Assembly: GCA_018820315.1 (NCBI GenBank)
Contig: JAHJOQ010000004.1
Span: 1 to 54,285, forward strand
Direction of reading: 5' to 3'
DNA from: Candidatus Zixiibacteriota bacterium
GTDB lineage: Bacteria > Zixibacteria > MSB-5A5 > JAABVY01 > JAHJOQ01
Length of the DNA stretch: 54,285 nucleotides
Shown: positions 9,697 to 18,195 of the stretch, piece by piece
How the letters are laid out: each line of letters begins with the position of its first letter
How positions within the stretch are numbered: the first letter of the stretch is position 1
The notes under the pieces: generated by a model
Seen by the model: only the letters and a program-made list of their open reading frames with translations
The model's database searches: none
Told to the model about the DNA's origin: nothing
Made by a program: the position numbers and the translations under genes

Positions 9697-10896
9697 CTAA
9701 TTTATCTTACCGATGATATCGAACATCGGCAGATACATTGCAATCAGAATTCCACCTATTACGGCGCCCATCACGACGATCACAACAGGCTCAATCAGCG
9801 ATGTCAGCGCTGCCACCGCAGCATCCACTTCTTCGTCATAGAAGTCTGCTATTTTGTTGAGCATATCGTCAAGACCGCCCGTCTTTTCACCGACTGAAAT
9901 CATCTGTACGACCATCGGAGGAAATACACCCGACTCTTTCAGAGGCCCGGTGATCGTATCACCTTCGGCGATTGCCACGGTCGCTTTCTTGATTGCATCA
10001 TGCACAACTCTGTTGCCGGCGGTTCTGGCAGTCGTATCAAGAGCGTCAAGAATCGAAACACCCGATGAAATGAGCGTACCGAGAGTTCTCGAGAATCTCG
10101 CCACGGACGACTTGCGAATCAGAGTACCGATAGCCGGGATTCGCAACTTTAATTTGTCAATTTGCAGGCGTCCGTTAGAAGTTCTGCCAATCAATCTGTA
10201 GGCTACTACCATCGCAACGATAGCCAAAATGAATGCCCAGAAGTACTCATTCAGGATGTTTGAGACATTGAGCACGATCTGGGTCGGCGCAGGCAACTCG
10301 GCACCAAGATCTGAGAACATCTTCGCGAACACCGGGACGATGAATTTCAACATAGCCACGGTGACACCGATAGCAACAATGGAGACCACGATTGGGTACA
10401 CCATCGCGCCTTTCACCTTGCGAGCGAGTTGATCCGCCTTTTCGCGGTAATTCGCGAGCCTTACGAGGATGGTATCGAGCGCGCCACCGACCTCGCCTGC
10501 CTCTACCATGTTGACGTAGAGATCATCGAACACCTTCTTGTGTTTGCGCAGTGCCTCCGAAAGTGTCGTTCCTGACTGCACCGACTCCTTGATCTGCCCT
10601 ACGATCTTGCGGAGTTCGGCAGCCTCCATTTGCTGAGACAGAATGTCGAGGCACTGAACCATCGGGAGACCGGCGCCGATCATCGTGGAGAATTGTCGAG
10701 TAAACCGCGAGATGTGGATCTTCTTGATGCCGGTGCCTATCTTGATGTTCAGTTCCGATGCCTTCCTGGAAACTGACGTCACGAGGATGCGATTACTCCT
10801 GAGCATCCTTTGAAGATCGGCTTTGTTCTTAGCCTTGAGCTGTCCTTGTACGGCGACTCCTGTCACCGACTTTCCTTTGTATTCAAAGACGGGCAA
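9697..10896 (-). CDS. pilC: Type IV pilus inner-membrane platform protein PilC
   Basis: This is the inner-membrane platform on which the PilB and PilT motors act. The 399-residue protein has two GspF domains (about residues 65-190 and 270-390), each with the motif GAGLPMVQCLDILSQ or SSGVSILDALDTTA, and three membrane helices. The N-terminal FEYKGKSVTGVAVQGQL segment is typical of PilC. It follows pilT after 31 bp and precedes a hairpin. Confidence 0.96.
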   Translation of the reverse strand: MPVFEYKGKSVTGVAVQGQLKAKNKADLQRMLRSNRILVTSVSRKASELNIKIGTGIKKIHISRFTRQFSTMIGAGLPMVQCLDILSQQMEAAELRKIVGQIKESVQSGTTLSEALRKHKKVFDDLYVNMVEAGEVGGALDTILVRLANYREKADQLARKVKGAMVYPIVVSIVAIGVTVAMLKFIVPVFAKMFSDLGAELPAPTQIVLNVSNILNEYFWAFILAIVAMVVAYRLIGRTSNGRLQIDKLKLRIPAIGTLIRKSSVARFSRTLGTLISSGVSILDALDTTARTAGNRVVHDAIKKATVAIAEGDTITGPLKESGVFPPMVVQMISVGEKTGGLDDMLNKIADFYDEEVDAAVAALTSLIEPVVIVVMGAVIGGILIAMYLPMFDIIGKIN

Positions 10897-10927
10897 GGTT
10901 ACCTCCTTGCATTAAATAGAGTATTCA

Positions 10928-12004
10928 CTATGCCGGAACTCCCGCCGTACGACGGGAAATCATTTCGTTCAACTCAGTCGGGTTGGCACTCCTGGCCAGT
11001 GCGTCACCAACAGTTATCTTCCGTGTAAGATATAGTTCTGCCAGCGAATCATTCATCGTCCTCATGCCATATTTCTGGCCAGACTGTATCATGCTGTATA
11101 TCTGGTGCGTCTTGTCGTCTCTGATTATGGCGCGAATAGCCGGTGTTGCCACGAGAATCTCAGTGGACAGACATCTTCCTCCGCCGATCTTCGGAATGAG
11201 TTGCTGTACCACAATCGCCTGCAGGACGAACGACAGGGTCACTCTTACCTGATCTTGCTGACTGCTCGGGAAAACGTCAATGATTCTATTGATCGTCTCT
11301 GCGGCCGAGTTTGTGTGAAGTGTCGCGAACGCCAGATGCCCCGTTTCGGATATCTTGATTGCCGATTCAATCGTTTCGAGATCGCGCATCTCACCAATGA
11401 GTACGACGTCGGGATCCTCACGCAATGCGTACTTAAGCGCTTCGCCGAATGACTTGGTATCCGCGTAAACTTCCCGCTGGTTGATAATGCAGTTGATATG
11501 ACGATGCAGGTACTCGATCGGGTCTTCGACTGTCAGGATATGCTCCTGTCGTTCACGATTTATCTTGTCGATAAGAGCTGCAAGAGTTGTCGATTTTCCG
11601 CTGCCTGTAGGCCCGCAGACAAGCACAAGTCCCTTTGGCATCTTGGCAAATTCAGCGACGGTCATTGGCACGCCAAGATCCTCAAAGCTCCTCACCTTGT
11701 AGGGAATCTGTCTGATGGCAACTGCGACGTTACCTCGCTGCACAAAGACATTGCAACGAAACCGCGAGAGGTTCTCAATTCCGAATGACAGATCGAGCTC
11801 GCTTTCCTCTTCAAATTTAAGCCTCTGCCTTTCGTTCATCATTGAATAGCCAAGTTTCTTCGTCATTTCCGGTGTCAGCGTGTCAACATCAAGCTTCACA
11901 AGCTTGCCGTCCACTCTCACAACGGGAGGAACGCCGACAGTCAGATGCAGGTCAGAGGCGTTTCTCTTGACCATCATTTCCAGCAATTCGCGAAGCGACA
12001 GCAT
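10928..12004 (-). CDS. pilT: Type IV pilus retraction ATPase PilT
   Basis: This is the hexameric motor that depolymerises pili. It has Walker A GPTGSGKS (131-138), an Asp box (LTVEDPIEY), Walker B (PDVVLIGEMRD), the His box (GHLAFATLHTNSA), and the PilT-specific AIRAIIRDDKTHQIYSMIQ segment. Its 358 residues match the family. The gene lies between pilB (66 bp upstream) and pilC. Confidence 0.97.
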   Translation of the reverse strand: MLSLRELLEMMVKRNASDLHLTVGVPPVVRVDGKLVKLDVDTLTPEMTKKLGYSMMNERQRLKFEEESELDLSFGIENLSRFRCNVFVQRGNVAVAIRQIPYKVRSFEDLGVPMTVAEFAKMPKGLVLVCGPTGSGKSTTLAALIDKINRERQEHILTVEDPIEYLHRHINCIINQREVYADTKSFGEALKYALREDPDVVLIGEMRDLETIESAIKISETGHLAFATLHTNSAAETINRIIDVFPSSQQDQVRVTLSFVLQAIVVQQLIPKIGGGRCLSTEILVATPAIRAIIRDDKTHQIYSMIQSGQKYGMRTMNDSLAELYLTRKITVGDALARSANPTELNEMISRRTAGVPA

Positions 12005-12070
12005 ATTATCTCCTCACATTCTTCTTTCTATTATCCATGTGGAATCTTCTCAATCACCTGTTTTTCACAT

Positions 12071-13774
12071 CTATTGATCACTGGCTGTCGTAGCCAGAAC
12101 CTCCTGAAGATTAGTCATTCCGGTCTTGAGTTTCATGATGGCGGCCTGTCTTAGTGTCAGCATATGTTCCTCCTTGCAGGCTTGCTCCCTCAATTCCGGA
12201 ACAGAGGCGCCCTGCAAGATCATGCGCTCGAGCGTGGCGGTAATAGGCATGACTTCAAAGATACCGTTTCTGCCCGACATACCGCTATCGCCGCAGTCTT
12301 TGCAACCCTTGCCTTCGTAGACTTCGAATGTTCCGATTTCCTCTTCTGGTATACCGATTCGAAGGAGCTGTTCCGGGGCGACTTTTACCGGTCTCTTGCA
12401 TTTCTTGCAGAGCAACCGCACCATTCGCTGCGCCATTATCAACTTGGTGGATGATGCCACCAGGAACGGCGGAATGCCCATATCTATCAGACGACTTATC
12501 GTAGACGGCGCATCATTCGTGTGCAATGTTGCGAACACAAGGTGACCGGTCAGAGCGGCCCGGATGGCGATCTCTGCCGTTTCGGTGTCTCGAATCTCAC
12601 CGACCATTATGATATCGGGGTCCTGGCGCAGAAATGAACGCAATGATGATGCGAATGTCAGGCCGATATCCGACCGCACCTGCACCTGATTGATGCCATC
12701 GAAGTTAAACTCGACGGGATCCTCGGCAGTCATGATGTTGACATCGGTCGTATTCAACTGTTTGAGAGCCGAATAGAGCGTGGTCGTCTTACCCGACCCT
12801 GTCGGACCGGTTACGAGGATTATTCCGAATGGAAGGTGAATGACCCGGTCAAATGCTTCAAGGGATGATCTCTCGAAGCCGAGTTGCGTCATGTCGACCA
12901 TGAGCGATCTCGGATCGAGAATACGCATGACCACCTTCTCGCCAAAAATAGTCGGAAGTACTGATACACGAAGGTCGACAGTCCTTTCGGCTACTTTCAC
13001 CTTGATTCGACCATCCTGCGGCAGACGCCTTTCCGAAATATCCAGATCGGCCATGATCTTCACGCGCGAGATAATGGCAGCTCGATACTTGAACGGAAGC
13101 GGTGCCATCTCCGAAAGCTTGCCATCTTTACGAAAGCGCACCCTAATCCGCTTTTCGTAGCACTCGATGTGGATGTCCGACACTCCCTTACGGATAGCAT
13201 CAGCGACCATCGAATCGACAAGTTTAACAAGCGGCTTGTCCTGAACCTGCGACTGCAAGTCCTGATCCGATAGAGAATCCTCGCGGGATTCAATCACTTC
13301 CAAATCGGATTCTTCAATATCCCTGATTATATCAGAGAAGCCATTTGACTCGATGTAGTAGGAGTCGATTGCCTTCGATATCGCCGCTTCGGGAGATATT
13401 ACCGGCTGGACATTGCATCCGGTTATGAACTTGACGGCATCCAGAACATAGATATTGTTCGGGTCGCTGATCGCGACCACCAGCGTACGATTGATCTTCG
13501 ATACAGCAATGACATTGAATTTGCGCGCGATATCGACCGGTATCAGCTTGACAACGTCTGGATTGAGTTCGATATCCGACAGCTTCACCGCACCGATATT
13601 GAGCTGCTTGCCGATGAATGTTGACAACTCATCCTCATCACCGACCACTCCCATGCGAATGAGAATTTCGTCGAGCTTGCCCTTGCCTTCTCCATGAAGC
13701 TCTAGCGCTTTGGTTAGCTGGCCCTCAGATATTCTGCCAGCCTTGAGAAGCATGTTGCCCAGTTCGTCTGTCAT
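12071..13774 (-). CDS. pilB: Type IV pilus extension ATPase PilB
   Basis: This motor drives pilus assembly. An N-terminal MshEN domain (about residues 1-140; such domains bind cyclic-di-GMP in relatives) precedes the ATPase core with Walker A GPTGSGKT at 323-330. The tetracysteine zinc site (CKKC ... CKDC) that marks PilB/GspE proteins is present. Length 567 residues. It heads the machine part of the operon (pilB-pilT-pilC), 49 bp after mglB. Confidence 0.96.
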   Translation of the reverse strand: MTDELGNMLLKAGRISEGQLTKALELHGEGKGKLDEILIRMGVVGDEDELSTFIGKQLNIGAVKLSDIELNPDVVKLIPVDIARKFNVIAVSKINRTLVVAISDPNNIYVLDAVKFITGCNVQPVISPEAAISKAIDSYYIESNGFSDIIRDIEESDLEVIESREDSLSDQDLQSQVQDKPLVKLVDSMVADAIRKGVSDIHIECYEKRIRVRFRKDGKLSEMAPLPFKYRAAIISRVKIMADLDISERRLPQDGRIKVKVAERTVDLRVSVLPTIFGEKVVMRILDPRSLMVDMTQLGFERSSLEAFDRVIHLPFGIILVTGPTGSGKTTTLYSALKQLNTTDVNIMTAEDPVEFNFDGINQVQVRSDIGLTFASSLRSFLRQDPDIIMVGEIRDTETAEIAIRAALTGHLVFATLHTNDAPSTISRLIDMGIPPFLVASSTKLIMAQRMVRLLCKKCKRPVKVAPEQLLRIGIPEEEIGTFEVYEGKGCKDCGDSGMSGRNGIFEVMPITATLERMILQGASVPELREQACKEEHMLTLRQAAIMKLKTGMTNLQEVLATTASDQ

Positions 13775-13823
13775 TGCGACAGAAGTCCTTCCTGTTTGCC
13801 TGATTCAGGGTCGGTCAATCACA

Positions 13824-14312
13824 TCAGTCATGAAAGATGTCATCGAGCTTGTCGCCGGCTGACGCCGTAAATTCATCCGTCAACCCATTGCTGTCAGCAC
13901 TTCCCTTTGCCAGGGTGTCGGCGAAGATCTGTTCGAGATCGACCGAAGCCTCCTTAGCATAGAGTCTGACCATGCCGATTGTCGTTCGATCATCGAATAC
14001 CACAACCAGAATGCTGCGGTCTCCAACAAGCGACATGTGAATGTGGTCACGTTTGCCCTGGTGGAACAGGACCGAAAATTCGGGTTCTCCGACCAGCTTC
14101 GCGATCTCTCTGGTAGATGCAAAGCTACCGGCCAGAAGCGCTGCAAGCGACGTGGTATCGAGCGATTGTGTGAATCCCTGCCGAGTGACAAGGTGCCCGT
14201 CTTTGTCCACCAGAAGCGCGCATTTCGCCTCCGACCCCTTCAACAATTTCTTCAGGGTGAGATTGATTCTCTCGGTCTCAGCCTGATAGATTATCAAACT
14301 GTCATCCGTCAC
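13824..14312 (-). CDS. mglB: Roadblock/LC7 protein, MglB-like GAP
   Basis: This 162-residue Roadblock/LC7 protein closely recalls Myxococcus MglB, the GTPase-activating partner of MglA. Shared stretches include CALLVDKDGHLVTRQGFTQ, LDTTSLAALLAGSFAS, LVGEPEF and ILVVVFDDRTTIGMVRL. The acidic C-terminal tail ending KLDDIFHD also matches MglB. GTG 14312 is chosen because AGGAGG lies 7 nt upstream; the longer frame starts with TTG and overlaps mglA. It lies 17 bp after mglA. In Myxococcus the order is the reverse, mglB then mglA. Confidence 0.9.
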   Translation of the reverse strand: MTDDSLIIYQAETERINLTLKKLLKGSEAKCALLVDKDGHLVTRQGFTQSLDTTSLAALLAGSFASTREIAKLVGEPEFSVLFHQGKRDHIHMSLVGDRSILVVVFDDRTTIGMVRLYAKEASVDLEQIFADTLAKGSADSNGLTDEFTASAGDKLDDIFHD

Positions 14313-14329
14313 GGTGTATCCTCCTGGTT

Positions 14330-15586
14330 TCAACCTCTCCGAAATAGCCAGCGGAAAAGGAAGAACCCTTTCTTTTTTCGTCTCTTCTGACGCAGCGATT
14401 TCTGCATTGTAGGCACAGAGAACGCATCTATTCCATTGTTATCCGTCACATCCGCAGACAATTCATCATCGGGCTGCTGATTGAATGACGGCAATTGCCC
14501 GTAGAGCTGATCCTCAGTCTTACCTGAATCGGAGTCTTCGGTCTGTGATGTATCATAACTCGCTTCCGAGCCGGACATGCTTTCGTCGCTGATGTCTGTG
14601 ATTCCCACAGGTCTGAGCTGATTCTCTCTGATAACCGGAATTCGATCGGTCTGATTCGCATGCACCGCATCTGGAGCCGACGTCGGACTCTCAGCAACCT
14701 CGATATCGATCGATACTCCCGCCAGGCTCTCATGGGCACTGGTCCGAGTGTATTCGTCAACCGATGATGGCAACACGCTCCCAGCGTGACCATCGCCCAA
14801 ACTTGATTCTTCGCTGGCAGCAAGCGCACCGTACCCATGAGCCGGCTGAGTCGACGGTCCTGAATGACCTGAAGTGCTCGCAGAAGTCGCAGCTGCTGGC
14901 ACGCGGACAGAATCGTCGCCGCCTCCCGACCCTGGAATATCATCGTCGGCTGAAAGCTGTGCGTCCTCTACCCGTTCCGACTGTTCTGAATCTTTGGCGT
15001 CGGGGGACTTCTTGGCTTTGTCGAGAACGAGTTTGATCACAAACTTGAGGGTATCGAAAACTCCGACTCCATTGGGTGCCGCGGCTTCGAATACCGGCCA
15101 ACCGAGCTCGTTCATGAGCTGATTCAGTTCGTCAACCGACATCACATCCGGCAGATCGCGCTTGTTGTACTGAAGCACTATCGGGATGCTGCTCAGTTCG
15201 ACACCGTATTCAGCGAGGTTCTCTTTGAGGTTGTTCAGGCTTTCCACGTTTTCATCAGCCTTGGCGCGCTGACTGTCAGCCACAAATATTATCCCGTCCA
15301 CACCTCTCAGGACGAGTTTGCGAGTGGCGTTGTAGAAAACCTGTCCAGGCACGGTGTAAATCTGAAACTTGGTCGTAAATCCGTTGATATCTCCGATGTT
15401 AATCGGCAGAAAATCGAAATAGAGTGTTCGGTCGGCATCGGTAGCAAGGCTTATAAGATCGCCCCTTGTTTTTCCCGGGACCTTGCTGTGGATATATTGC
15501 AGGTTGGTCGTCTTGCCGGATAATCCCGGACCATAGAAGACGATTTTGCAACTGACTTCGCGAGTATTATAATTGATGACTACCAT
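14330..15586 (-). CDS. mglA: MglA-type small GTPase with long tail
   Basis: Residues 1-190 form an MglA-family GTPase: P-loop GPGLSGKT (19-26), Arg53 and Thr54, TVPGQ (78-82, Gln82) and NKRD (141-144). These positions match those described for MglA, including the intrinsic arginine finger. MglA sets the polarity of motility machinery. MglA is usually about 195 residues; this protein has 418. Residues 190-395 are a Ser/Asp/Glu-rich, probably disordered stretch, and the last 20 residues are strongly basic and aromatic (QKRRKKKGFFLFRWLFRRG), a likely membrane-binding tail. ATG 15586 is chosen because residues before it are unlike MglA and AGAAGGG lies upstream. Confidence 0.93.
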   Translation of the reverse strand: MVVINYNTREVSCKIVFYGPGLSGKTTNLQYIHSKVPGKTRGDLISLATDADRTLYFDFLPINIGDINGFTTKFQIYTVPGQVFYNATRKLVLRGVDGIIFVADSQRAKADENVESLNNLKENLAEYGVELSSIPIVLQYNKRDLPDVMSVDELNQLMNELGWPVFEAAAPNGVGVFDTLKFVIKLVLDKAKKSPDAKDSEQSERVEDAQLSADDDIPGSGGGDDSVRVPAAATSASTSGHSGPSTQPAHGYGALAASEESSLGDGHAGSVLPSSVDEYTRTSAHESLAGVSIDIEVAESPTSAPDAVHANQTDRIPVIRENQLRPVGITDISDESMSGSEASYDTSQTEDSDSGKTEDQLYGQLPSFNQQPDDELSADVTDNNGIDAFSVPTMQKSLRQKRRKKKGFFLFRWLFRRG

Positions 15587-15602
15587 GAATGATGTGCCCT
15601 TC

Positions 15603-15941
15603 TCACACAGTCTTAATTCTTGACATTGCATGCTTCATTTCGAGTCGAATCAACCCGATGTTGACTTCGGGATCGGCTGTGACAACGAGAATGCCGGTCT
15701 CATTGGAAGACATGAACAGCTTTCCGTTCGCTGCCTCGATCGTAATCTGCGAAAGTTCCTCATCACTCAGTCGTTCGAGCGATTTGTTAACATTTGCGGT
15801 AATTGATGCCGCAATAGCACCGACGGTCTCGTCCTGGAAACGTGCGTCGAGATCGGCTGCTATCACGATGCCGTCATGCCCGACTACCATAGATCCGGTC
15901 ACACCGCTGGTGCGATTGATATCTTCAAGAACATCATACAT
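15603..15941 (-). CDS. Small Roadblock/LC7 domain protein
   Basis: This 112-residue protein is little more than one Roadblock/LC7 domain (YDVLEDINRTSGVTGSMVVGHDGIVIAADLD, then TADPEVNIGLIRLEM). Such proteins dimerise and bind small Ras-like GTPases. It lies 16 bp upstream of mglA, the position mglB holds in Myxococcus, yet the closer MglB relative is the gene after mglA. ATG 15941 has AGGAGG 6 nt upstream; the longer frame has none. Its start overlaps the end of the preceding gene by 8 bp. Confidence 0.88.
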   Translation of the reverse strand: MYDVLEDINRTSGVTGSMVVGHDGIVIAADLDARFQDETVGAIAASITANVNKSLERLSDEELSQITIEAANGKLFMSSNETGILVVTADPEVNIGLIRLEMKHAMSRIKTV

Positions 15942-16914
15942 AGTATTCCTCCGGAACCCTTTGAAAGCTCGCGTCTGGGTATTTAGTCTCAAATGTTTTC
16001 TTTATCATTTCAACCGCCTGGCTGATTCGCACCTTCTCGAGCTCCTCAGACTGACGATCAGCGCCTACTAAGAGCCACATTCCGCAAACCTGCACCGAAT
16101 GGAGCCTGTATGTGTCCAGTGAAAGGTCGAATCCCTGCAGCACCAGATTCCCGGCCCTGAGTAGCGTTGACTGAACTTGCTCACTGAGCAGGCGCCCTAT
16201 GGGTGCCCACACATCACGATGTACAAGCTCATCGCCGGCGTACGCAACCGGCAGGCCTTCCGTATCAAGCAGCACGCAGAACCGCACCGCCGACAACTCG
16301 AAGACGTGTTCAACAGCATGGTCGAAACTCTTCGGCGAAGATTCAAATGTGTCAACGGCCGGCTGCATCGGGATCACGCGTCCCCTCAGGGGGTTCTTCG
16401 ATACGTATTCCGGTTCGTGCCTGACTTGCTCGGGCTGAATGGACTCAGTTAAGCTGGACTCTGAAAGTGGAGTTATCGAGAATCTGCTCTTGACCTTCTG
16501 CCTTGACATTCCAAGCAGTGGTCTCAGTATGGTCAGCATAATGAATGGCGCACTCAGGGTATGCAACAGCACTGCAGGCTTATAAGAACTGAGACCTGAA
16601 GCGAAAGCCGTACCGACACTGATGCCATTCATGAGAACCAGCAGCAGTGCGAATCCGACTCCGGCACAAAGTCTGAATCCGAAACATATCATCAGCGAAT
16701 ATGATAGACCTTTCGCTGTCGGATCGTCATTGATTGTCCAAAGTACGACACCGAAGTAAAGGAATTCGAGAATCATCCACAAAATCGGCGATATATCAAA
16801 CCCGACTCCAAAGTTCTTCGGATAGAAAATGAGCGGCAATACGATCACGATTAGAAAGAGCAACACGGTGTGCCGTGTTTCCTGAGCTTGTAACTGCATT
16901 TTATCCTCTATCAA
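15934..16914 (-). CDS. Membrane protein with C-terminal Roadblock-like domain
   Basis: The protein has 326 residues. Four hydrophobic segments (about 15-31, 41-60, 70-97 and 110-134) form an N-terminal membrane domain that I do not recognise. The C-terminal part (about 195-310; AVEHVFELSAVRFCVLLDTEGLPVAYAG) has the strand-helix pattern of a Roadblock/LC7 domain. The linker is polar. It overlaps the TPR-Roadblock gene by 4 bp and the next Roadblock gene by 8 bp, so it belongs to the same operon. A role in holding the GTPase module at the membrane is an inference. Confidence 0.75.
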   Translation of the reverse strand: MIEDKMQLQAQETRHTVLLFLIVIVLPLIFYPKNFGVGFDISPILWMILEFLYFGVVLWTINDDPTAKGLSYSLMICFGFRLCAGVGFALLLVLMNGISVGTAFASGLSSYKPAVLLHTLSAPFIMLTILRPLLGMSRQKVKSRFSITPLSESSLTESIQPEQVRHEPEYVSKNPLRGRVIPMQPAVDTFESSPKSFDHAVEHVFELSAVRFCVLLDTEGLPVAYAGDELVHRDVWAPIGRLLSEQVQSTLLRAGNLVLQGFDLSLDTYRLHSVQVCGMWLLVGADRQSEELEKVRISQAVEMIKKTFETKYPDASFQRVPEEYYV

Positions 16915-17777
16915 TCCCTTCTGAGTGAATCTGATATCCTAAGAAGCTTCTGTTTCAGGGAGCCTATATTCACTTCTGATTTGCACACCCCTACGAGGAT
17001 CCTGGAGTCGATGACTGCCATGGCATACTTATATGTGCTGGTTTCCACGAGAATCTGCTGCAGGGATCCGAACGAAACCGAATCGAGACTTGCAGTGACA
17101 TATCTGACAATTTCCGCCATCTCCGCAGCGTTTTCGTCCAGGGCATAATCATCCGGCGCTATCGAGTTCTCGACAAGACCTTGCGAATTGACCAGGAACG
17201 CTGCACGCATATTGGGATATTTCGCCACTGTTTCCAGGGCGCGGTCGAAAGTCATCGGTTGGTCATCAATTCCATCATGCTGGACTTCCGGGCTTCTCTC
17301 AGCTCTGAGACTCTGGTTGTAGAACTCTTTGGTCGCGGCGAGTGCAGCCTTCTTATCGGCTCTGCCATCGTCGATCTCAGATTGGAGCGTACGGTAGTAC
17401 TCATTTCGCGAATCCGTCGATTTCAATTTATCGAGTACAACCTGTGCTTTGGCGAAGAACCCACGCTTGATCAGTATTTCGACCTCCAGAAGATCAGTTG
17501 TGCGTGTCCGGCCCTCAAGCCGGATAGCCTCGGCCAGTTCTTTTTCGGCCCAGTCATACATCTTGCGATCGAAGCAAATCTTAGCCATCACCAGCCTTCC
17601 GCCACCGTAATCCGGATGCATCCTCAGGCCCCGATGGCAAGCCTTGAACGCGCCGTCAAGCTCACCTTTCTTCCGAAGAGCATCGGCGAGCGCAGCGAAT
17701 ATTTGGGACTGGGGATTTTCCTTGAGAATTCTATCGCATTTCTCAATCCGGTCGTCAATTTCCACTGTATTTAGCAT
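16911..17777 (-). CDS. TPR protein with C-terminal Roadblock/LC7 domain
   Basis: The N-terminal 150 residues contain about four TPR-like helical repeats (for example AALADALRKKGELDGAFKACHRGL). The C-terminal 115 residues form a Roadblock/LC7 domain (FDRALETVAKYPNMRAAFLVNSQGL ... SEVNIGSLKQKL). TPRs usually bind partner proteins, so this could be an adaptor between the GTPase module and another complex. The gene lies 34 bp after the small membrane protein and overlaps the next gene by 4 bp (ATGA). Confidence 0.82.
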   Translation of the reverse strand: MLNTVEIDDRIEKCDRILKENPQSQIFAALADALRKKGELDGAFKACHRGLRMHPDYGGGRLVMAKICFDRKMYDWAEKELAEAIRLEGRTRTTDLLEVEILIKRGFFAKAQVVLDKLKSTDSRNEYYRTLQSEIDDGRADKKAALAATKEFYNQSLRAERSPEVQHDGIDDQPMTFDRALETVAKYPNMRAAFLVNSQGLVENSIAPDDYALDENAAEMAEIVRYVTASLDSVSFGSLQQILVETSTYKYAMAVIDSRILVGVCKSEVNIGSLKQKLLRISDSLRRD

Positions 17778-17811
17778 TTTGTTCCCCGGTGAATGTCGCC
17801 TAAACGGCTCT

Positions 17812-18195
17812 TCAACTCAGAACCTTCCGTATCTTTGAGACTCCGATCATGATCGTTGCCAGACCGAGTAGTCGAATCACCATTGCCGTGTACTGCCCGA
17901 CATTCGCCACATCGAGAATGTTGAGCAAGGACACAGCTTCAGCTATCAGAAGGATTATGAACGATACCGCAAGTATCTGCCAGGCCGCAGCCATCTCTCC
18001 GCCCCGAAGAGATGAGAATATCTTCAGTGCCACGAAAAAGCAAATTGCGGCAAGCAGAAGCATCAGGGCCACGAGAAGTCCCTCGGTGATACCACTGCCT
18101 CCGGGCTGAACTCCCGCATACGTTACGGCGGGGGTGAGCCACACGGAAACGCCGGCTATAACTGAAAAGAGCAGTCGGTTCATCGCTAACCTCAT
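17812..18195 (-). CDS. Small membrane protein, unknown function
   Basis: This 127-residue protein starts with a signal-like segment ending in TYA-G (about residue 27) and has three more hydrophobic helices (about 38-58, 68-92, 100-120). I do not recognise a family. It overlaps the DUF4388 gene by 4 bp and lies 34 bp before the TPR-Roadblock gene, so it is probably part of the pilus/MglA operon. Confidence 0.75.
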   Translation of the reverse strand: MRLAMNRLLFSVIAGVSVWLTPAVTYAGVQPGGSGITEGLLVALMLLLAAICFFVALKIFSSLRGGEMAAAWQILAVSFIILLIAEAVSLLNILDVANVGQYTAMVIRLLGLATIMIGVSKIRKVLS

